Shown: positions 63,033 to 64,000 of the stretch, piece by piece | Numbering within the stretch: the first letter of the stretch is position 1 | Layout of the letters: every line of letters starts with the position of its first letter | Origin: Zhengella sedimenti | GTDB taxonomy: Bacteria > Pseudomonadota > Alphaproteobacteria > Rhizobiales > Rhizobiaceae | Direction: 5' to 3' | DNA length: 64,000 nt | NCBI RefSeq assembly: GCF_046506625.1 | Contig: NZ_JBKFFP010000002.1 | Coordinates: forward strand, 558,001 to 622,000 | Translations under genes and position numbers: made by a program | The notes under the pieces: generated by a model | Databases searched by the model: none | Told to the model about the DNA's origin: nothing | Seen by the model: only the letters and a program-made list of their open reading frames with translations

Positions 63033-64000
63033 TGCCCGATCTTCTGCTTGAACTCCGCTCCGAGGAAATCCCGGCCCGCATGCAGCGCAAGGCTGCCGGC
63101 GATCTGAAGAAGCTGGTGACCGACGGCCTTGTCGAGGCGGGCCTGACCTACGAGGCAGCGCGGGAATACTGGACGCCGCGCCGGCTGGCACTCGACATCC
63201 GGGGCCTGACGGCCCGCTCGAAGGATGTTCGCGAGGAACGCAAGGGTCCGCGCACCGATGCCCCGGAAAAGGCCATCGAGGGCTTCCTGCGCGGCGCGGG
63301 CCTTGCCTCCATCGACCAGGCGGAGATCCGTTCCGACCCCAAGAAGGGCGATTTCTACGTCGCCGTGATCCAGACGCCCGGCCGCGATGCGGAGGCCATC
63401 ATCGCCGACATCATGCCGGGAATCATCCGCGGCTTCCCGTGGCCGAAATCGATGCGCTGGGGCGCGGCATCCGCCGAATCCGGTTCGCTGCGCTGGGTGC
63501 GTCCGCTGCAATCCATCCTGTGCACCTTCGGACCGGAGACCGAGGAAACAAGGGTCGTGGATTTCGAGGTCGACGGCATCCGCGCCGGCAACCAGACGCG
63601 CGGCCACCGCTTCCATGCGCCCGATGCCTTCACGGTGCGCCGTTTCGACGACTACGTGGCAAGCCTCGAAAAGGCGAAGGTGATCCTCGACGCCGAACGG
63701 CGCAAGCGGATCATCCTGGAGGACGCGCGCAACCTGGCTTTCGCCAACGGGCTGGAACTGGTGGAGGACGAGGGTCTGGCCGAAGAGGTCTCGGGCCTTG
63801 TCGAATGGCCGGTGGTGCTGATGGGCGAATTCGAGGAAGCGTTCCTTGAAATCCCGGACGAGGTCACCCGGCTGACCATCAAGACCAACCAGAAATGCTT
63901 CGTCACCCGAAAGGATGGCGCGCTTTCCAACCGCTTCATCCTCGTCGCCAACATCGAGGCGCGCGATGGCGGCAGGGAAATCGCCTATGGCAACGGCAAG
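63032..64000 (+). CDS. glyS: Glycine-tRNA ligase beta subunit (N-terminal part)
   Basis: The gene runs off the right edge; 323 codons are visible. MPDLLLELRSEEIPARMQ is the family start, YWTPRRLALDIRGL and WPKSMRWG follow, and HRFHAP and EWPVVLMGEFEEAFLEIP belong to the central domain. The beta chain binds tRNA. Its ribosome-binding AGGAG (63020-63024) lies just outside the repeat, and translation may be coupled to DUF559. The 3' end is outside the window. Confidence 0.95.
   Translation, partial: MPDLLLELRSEEIPARMQRKAAGDLKKLVTDGLVEAGLTYEAAREYWTPRRLALDIRGLTARSKDVREERKGPRTDAPEKAIEGFLRGAGLASIDQAEIRSDPKKGDFYVAVIQTPGRDAEAIIADIMPGIIRGFPWPKSMRWGAASAESGSLRWVRPLQSILCTFGPETEETRVVDFEVDGIRAGNQTRGHRFHAPDAFTVRRFDDYVASLEKAKVILDAERRKRIILEDARNLAFANGLELVEDEGLAEEVSGLVEWPVVLMGEFEEAFLEIPDEVTRLTIKTNQKCFVTRKDGALSNRFILVANIEARDGGREIAYGNGK

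Overview
The window is GC-rich, densely coded chromosomal DNA of an alphaproteobacterium, most likely order Hyphomicrobiales (Rhizobiales), near the Phyllobacteriaceae/Rhizobiaceae. The pointers are the CcrM methyltransferase, a dciA-dsbA-smc-ppdK block, a ctaC-ctaD-ctaB-coxF-ctaG-ctaE cluster running into DUF983-SURF1-ispH-thrB-rnhA, thrC beside a mitochondrial-type M16 peptidase, IalB and DUF1344 proteins, and two rhizobial-type intergenic repeats. The genus cannot be named from sequence alone. I see no rRNA, tRNA, CRISPR array, prophage or insertion sequence.

Layout. 1-2.3 kb: tail of a CapD/WbpM-type nucleotide-sugar dehydratase, an SDR epimerase/reductase and a WbpL/WecA-type glycosyl-1-phosphate transferase, together looking like the first steps of O-antigen synthesis. 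2.4-3.1 kb: an unrecognised membrane protein of lower GC. 3.2-7.9 kb: bioY, an MBL-fold hydrolase, a DUF1499 protein, a DmdB-like acyl-CoA ligase and a small orphan. 7.9-17 kb (minus strand): ppdK, ubiM, smc, a DsbA-like lipoprotein and dciA. 17-21 kb: mutY, two HAD phosphatases and ccrM. 21-30 kb: a lipoprotein, thrC, an M16 peptidase, a GNAT, a GGDEF/EAL protein, YqgE, a DsbD-N protein and a peroxiredoxin. 30-39.6 kb (minus strand): the aa3 cytochrome c oxidase operon and its downstream passengers. 40-45 kb: ialB, tldD, DUF302, a sirtuin and two RNA methyltransferases. 45-54 kb: pirin, xseB, a histone-deacetylase-like amidohydrolase, aroC, DUF1344, fabI, dnaJ/cbpA-like and pdxH. 54-64 kb: a DEAD-box helicase, an enoyl-CoA isomerase-like protein, a DmdC-like acyl-CoA dehydrogenase, a GH25 lysozyme, glyQ, fasciclin, a DUF559 protein and the start of glyS.

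How the genes work together. The oxidase operon (subunits I-III, heme farnesylation, CuB insertion, SURF1) and ubiM, an O2-dependent ubiquinone hydroxylase, each have a TTGA-N6-TCAA palindrome upstream. This suggests FNR/FixK-type oxygen control over both the quinone pool and the terminal oxidase. ccrM has a CtrA-like box. The downstream HAD gene has a well-formed sigma70-type promoter followed at once by an intrinsic-terminator-like hairpin, which suggests an attenuated leader or a tiny RNA.

Most of the window is ordinary housekeeping and I found no convincing new multi-gene system. The best leads are the regulatory sites named above, the low-GC membrane orphan at 2.4 kb, an 18-bp palindrome before thrC, a 55-bp tandem repeat at 30.3 kb, and a palindromic repeat that rewrote the end of the DUF559 gene next to glyS.
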